The notes beneath the pieces are model-generated. The model ran no database searches. It had not been told where the DNA came from and was given only the letters and a program-made list of their open reading frames with translations. Below are positions 5,656-7,665 of a stretch of 7,665 nt of DNA, piece after piece (position 1 is the first letter of the stretch; every line of letters starts with the position of its first letter). Where the stretch lies: the NCBI GenBank assembly GCA_025964075.1, contig JAOPZQ010000545.1, positions 1 to 7,665 of the forward strand. The letters are read 5' to 3'. The DNA is from Solirubrobacterales bacterium. Lineage in GTDB: Bacteria > Actinomycetota > Thermoleophilia > Solirubrobacterales > Solirubrobacteraceae. The position numbers and the translations under genes were made by a program.

Positions 5656-5662
5656 TCCGGCA

Positions 5663-7399
5663 ATGTGGCGGGTCGGGGTCGTCGTCGTGATGCTGTTCCT
5701 CAGCGTGCTGCCGCTCCTCGCGCAGAGCGACGCGCAGCTTCCCGCCCCGCTGAACGACCTGCTCGCGCTCGGCCAGGCGGGCGGGCAGACGCCGGCGCAG
5801 GCGCCGATCGTCACGCGCTCGGAGCCGGCGCTGGCGGCGACTCCGCTCGTGCCCTGCGCCTCGGGTTCACGTCCCCAGCCGGGGATCGATGGGCGCGTCC
5901 CGGCCGGCTCGGCGACGAACGGCCTCTCGTGCAACACGACGATGCTCAGCCACCAGGGGACCTCGGGCGGGTTCAAGGTCCTGCGCTACGTCGACGAGGC
6001 GGGCCACGTGTGCGCGTTCTACGACACCGCCCTGCTCTTCCCGATCAACGCGCTGAAGCTCAGCGGGACCTCACTCGGCGTCGCGGTCCTCGACATGTCG
6101 GACCCGACCCATCCGGTGCAGACGGACACGTTGACGACGCTCCCGATGCTCTCGCCGCACGAGTCGCTGACGGTCAACGTCAAGCGGGGGCTCATCGCGG
6201 CGGTCCTGGGCAACCCGGCCACGGCCCCCGGGCTGGTCTCGATCTACGACGCCCACCGGGACTGCCGGCGCCCGGTGCTTCAGTCGACGAAGCTCGTCGC
6301 CCGCTTCGGGCACGAGAGCGGGTTCTCCCCCGACGGCAGGACGTTCTACGCGGCGGGCACCGCGGTGCAGGCGATCACCGCGATCGACGTGACCGACCCG
6401 AAGAACCCGCACGCGATCTGGCAGGGGAACGTCATGTCCCATGGTCTCTCGTTGAGCGACGATGGCAACCGGGCGTACATCGCCGACACGCGCGGGGACA
6501 TGCTGATCCTCGACACGAGCGAGATCCAGGCGCGCAAGTCGAATCCGCAGGCGCGCGAGATCAGTCGCCTGACCTGGAGCTCGGCGTCGATCCCCCAGAA
6601 CGCCCTGCCCTTCACCGAGCACGGGCACCCCTACATCCTCGAGTTCGACGAGTACAACGCCGGCGTCCGCGCCGGCAACCCGGACGCGGTGGGCGCGGCG
6701 CGGATCATCGACATCGCCGACGAGAAGGCTCCGCACGTCGTCGCGAACCTCCGCCTGCAGGTCAACCAGCCGGCCGAGCACCACGCCGCCGGCGGCGACC
6801 CCGGAGCTTTCAGCCCGGTCCAGGGCTATGCCGCGCACTACTGCAACCTCTCGACGCGCGTCGACCCGAAGGTGGTCGCGTGCTCCTTCATCACGTCGGG
6901 GTTGCGGCTCTTCGACATCAGCGACCTGACCGCGCCGAAGGAGATCGGCTACTTCGTGGCGCCGACGAAGCCGCGCGCCGAGAACGGGTTCATGGCCAGC
7001 GACTTCGCGATGTCGATGCCCGCGTTCGACGTCGCTCGGCACGACGTCTGGTACTCCGACGGCGCGAGCGGCTTCTACGTCGTCCACGTGGACGACAGCG
7101 TCTGGCCCACCGATGTCGCCGCGGCGCCGCGCGCCTGCACGAGCCGTCGCCGCTTCCGCGTCAAGGTGCACGTGCCGCGTGGGGCCACGGTGCGCAGCGT
7201 GCATGCAACGGTCGCCGGCAAGCGGGCCCAGGTCGTCCGCCGCGGGCGTGCCGTCTACGTCGTGGTCGAGCTGAGGGGACGCTCGCGCGGCGCGGCGCGG
7301 ATGGTGGTGCGAGTGGCGCTCCGCGGCCGCCGTCGAGTACTGACCGTTCGCCACCTCTACCACCCGTGCGTCGTGCGAACACGGGCGACCCGCGGGTGA
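5663..7399 (+). CDS. Secreted LVIVD-repeat beta-propeller protein
   Basis: A 578-residue exported protein. Residues 1-20 (MWRVGVVVVMLFLSVLPLLA) look like a Sec signal peptide, followed by a Pro/Gln/Ala-rich linker (22-60). The body (about 95-480) carries at least four LVIVD-type blades: GVAVLDMSDPTHPVQTDTL (139-157), AITAIDVTDPKNPHAIWQG (238-256), ARIIDIADEKAPHVVANL (346-363) and LRLFDISDLTAPKEIGYF (414-431), plus HGLSLSDDGNRAYIADT and SGFSPDGRTFYAAGT blade edges. C492 and C569 bracket a basic beta-rich domain of about 75 residues, perhaps Ig-like, with C492-C569 likely disulfide-bonded. There are eight cysteines in the whole protein, consistent with extracellular disulfides. The family has no established biochemical function, and an extracellular or cell-surface role is inferred. 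An open frame runs back to 5591 inside the tRNA gene, so the ATG at 5663, which begins the signal peptide, is the credible start. The stop is TGA. Confidence 0.86.
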   Translation: MWRVGVVVVMLFLSVLPLLAQSDAQLPAPLNDLLALGQAGGQTPAQAPIVTRSEPALAATPLVPCASGSRPQPGIDGRVPAGSATNGLSCNTTMLSHQGTSGGFKVLRYVDEAGHVCAFYDTALLFPINALKLSGTSLGVAVLDMSDPTHPVQTDTLTTLPMLSPHESLTVNVKRGLIAAVLGNPATAPGLVSIYDAHRDCRRPVLQSTKLVARFGHESGFSPDGRTFYAAGTAVQAITAIDVTDPKNPHAIWQGNVMSHGLSLSDDGNRAYIADTRGDMLILDTSEIQARKSNPQAREISRLTWSSASIPQNALPFTEHGHPYILEFDEYNAGVRAGNPDAVGAARIIDIADEKAPHVVANLRLQVNQPAEHHAAGGDPGAFSPVQGYAAHYCNLSTRVDPKVVACSFITSGLRLFDISDLTAPKEIGYFVAPTKPRAENGFMASDFAMSMPAFDVARHDVWYSDGASGFYVVHVDDSVWPTDVAAAPRACTSRRRFRVKVHVPRGATVRSVHATVAGKRAQVVRRGRAVYVVVELRGRSRGAARMVVRVALRGRRRVLTVRHLYHPCVVRTRATRG

Positions 7400-7432
7400 C
7401 CTGCTCCGTTGCGTCGCGGGCGTGGGCTTCGC

Positions 7433-7525
7433 TCAGCGGCGCTCGTTCGGCGGCGGGTTGCCGCCGGGGTTGCCCGGCAGGATCGTCGGGCGCGGCGGCT
7501 GTGGAGGTGCGGCGGACTCAGGCAC
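7433..7525 (-). CDS. Small proline-rich ORF (30 residues), translationally coupled
   Basis: A short ORF starting at GTG (7525-7523) and ending TGA (7435-7433). It is preceded by a perfect AGGAGG (7536-7531) five bases from the GTG, the strongest SD I see in the window. The peptide contains PPQPPRPTILPGNPGG followed by NPPPNERR, with about a third proline, no cysteine, no signal peptide and no membrane segment. Its start overlaps the end of the upstream gene by eight bases (GTGCCTGA), which suggests translational coupling. It ends 33 bp from the end of the convergent LVIVD gene. I recognise no family. It could be a small subunit or tail protein, a peptide substrate of the upstream product, or a fortuitous ORF. 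Confidence 0.5.
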   Translation of the reverse strand: MPESAAPPQPPRPTILPGNPGGNPPPNERR

Positions 7526-7665
7526 GGTGGCCTCCTGGCGGGTTGGTCGCCGGGGCGGCGTGGGCGCCGTCGGGCGACGGGGGTTCGGGCGGGGCTTCGA
7601 GCGGCGCGGCGAGATCGTTCGGCAGTCGGTCGCCGACGAGGAGCGCGGCGTTCAGGTGCCAGGCG
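7518..7665 (-). CDS. C-terminus of an unidentified protein (truncated by the window edge)
   Basis: The last 48 codons of a minus-strand gene enter from the right edge: AWHLNAALLVGDRLPNDLAA, then a Pro/Ala/Glu-rich tail ending in NPPGGHRA and TGA (7520-7518). Third positions are almost all G or C, and the first 20 residues look like a folded helical end. The tail looks disordered. The stop lies just past the start of the 30-residue ORF, so the two are probably one operon. The product cannot be identified from this fragment. Confidence 0.55.
   Translation of the reverse strand, partial: AWHLNAALLVGDRLPNDLAAPLEAPPEPPSPDGAHAAPATNPPGGHRA
7531..7536 (-). promoter_or_regulatory. Strong Shine-Dalgarno of the 30-residue ORF
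   Basis: AGGAGG lies five bases before the GTG, within the last codons of the upstream gene. It is the main argument that the tiny ORF is translated, since other starts here mostly lack an SD. Confidence 0.55.

Noticed and set aside
5591..5662. N-terminal extension of the LVIVD protein beginning in the tRNA gene
   Set aside because: It starts inside the tRNA-Sec variable arm and would place 24 residues before an evident signal peptide.
5663..7399. LVIVD protein as a selenium-binding protein (SBP56/methanethiol oxidase) because of its selC neighbour
   Set aside because: I see none of the SBP56 signature cysteine motif, and the blades match LVIVD-type repeats. Proximity to selC alone is not evidence.
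1..7665. CRISPR array, insertion sequence, phage or defence island
   Set aside because: No repeat-spacer pattern, transposase, integrase or terminal inverted repeats were seen. The genes are housekeeping-like.

Overview
The window is very GC-rich (about 70% or more by eye), with codon third positions almost always G or C, and densely packed genes on both strands. Arg/Ala-rich proteins, few Shine-Dalgarno (SD) sequences, -10-like TAnnnT boxes just before several starts, and a PAC2-family protein all suggest an actinobacterium. A member of Thermoleophilia/Solirubrobacterales is my best guess, by inference only. A selenocysteine tRNA shows that the organism makes, or once made, selenoproteins.

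Layout. (1) Bases 1-1237 (+) are the end of a UvrD/AddA-like helicase fused to an iron-sulfur RecB-type nuclease, cut by the window edge inside helicase motif VI. (2) Bases 1238-1576 have no intact gene. They carry a minus-strand coding signal that changes frame twice, probably a decayed gene. (3) A PAC2-family gene (-) and a YhaM-like OB-fold/HD 3'-5' exoribonuclease gene (+) diverge from a 25-bp spacer around 2450-2474. (4) The exonuclease gene ends tail-to-tail on a RibD/DHFR-type reductase gene (-), with the stop codons interlocked in a CTAA. Upstream of the reductase, on the same strand, lies a MmcQ/YjbR family gene. (5) A gene-free stretch of about 310 bp (4379-4690) holds three copies of a 17-bp motif. 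(6) A class I SAM methyltransferase gene (+) is followed after 20 bp by selC, the tRNA-Sec gene with anticodon UCA. (7) 28 bp after selC starts a secreted LVIVD-repeat beta-propeller gene (+). (8) The right edge holds the end of an unidentified minus-strand gene and a tiny, translationally coupled 30-residue proline-rich ORF with a perfect SD.

How the genes work together. Most of the window is general housekeeping: DNA repair, RNA turnover, protein quality control and oxidoreduction. No multi-gene defence or biosynthetic system is visible. The points most worth a second look are the methyltransferase-selC pair with a palindrome between them, the three-copy motif, the frameshifted remnant and the small proline-rich ORF.
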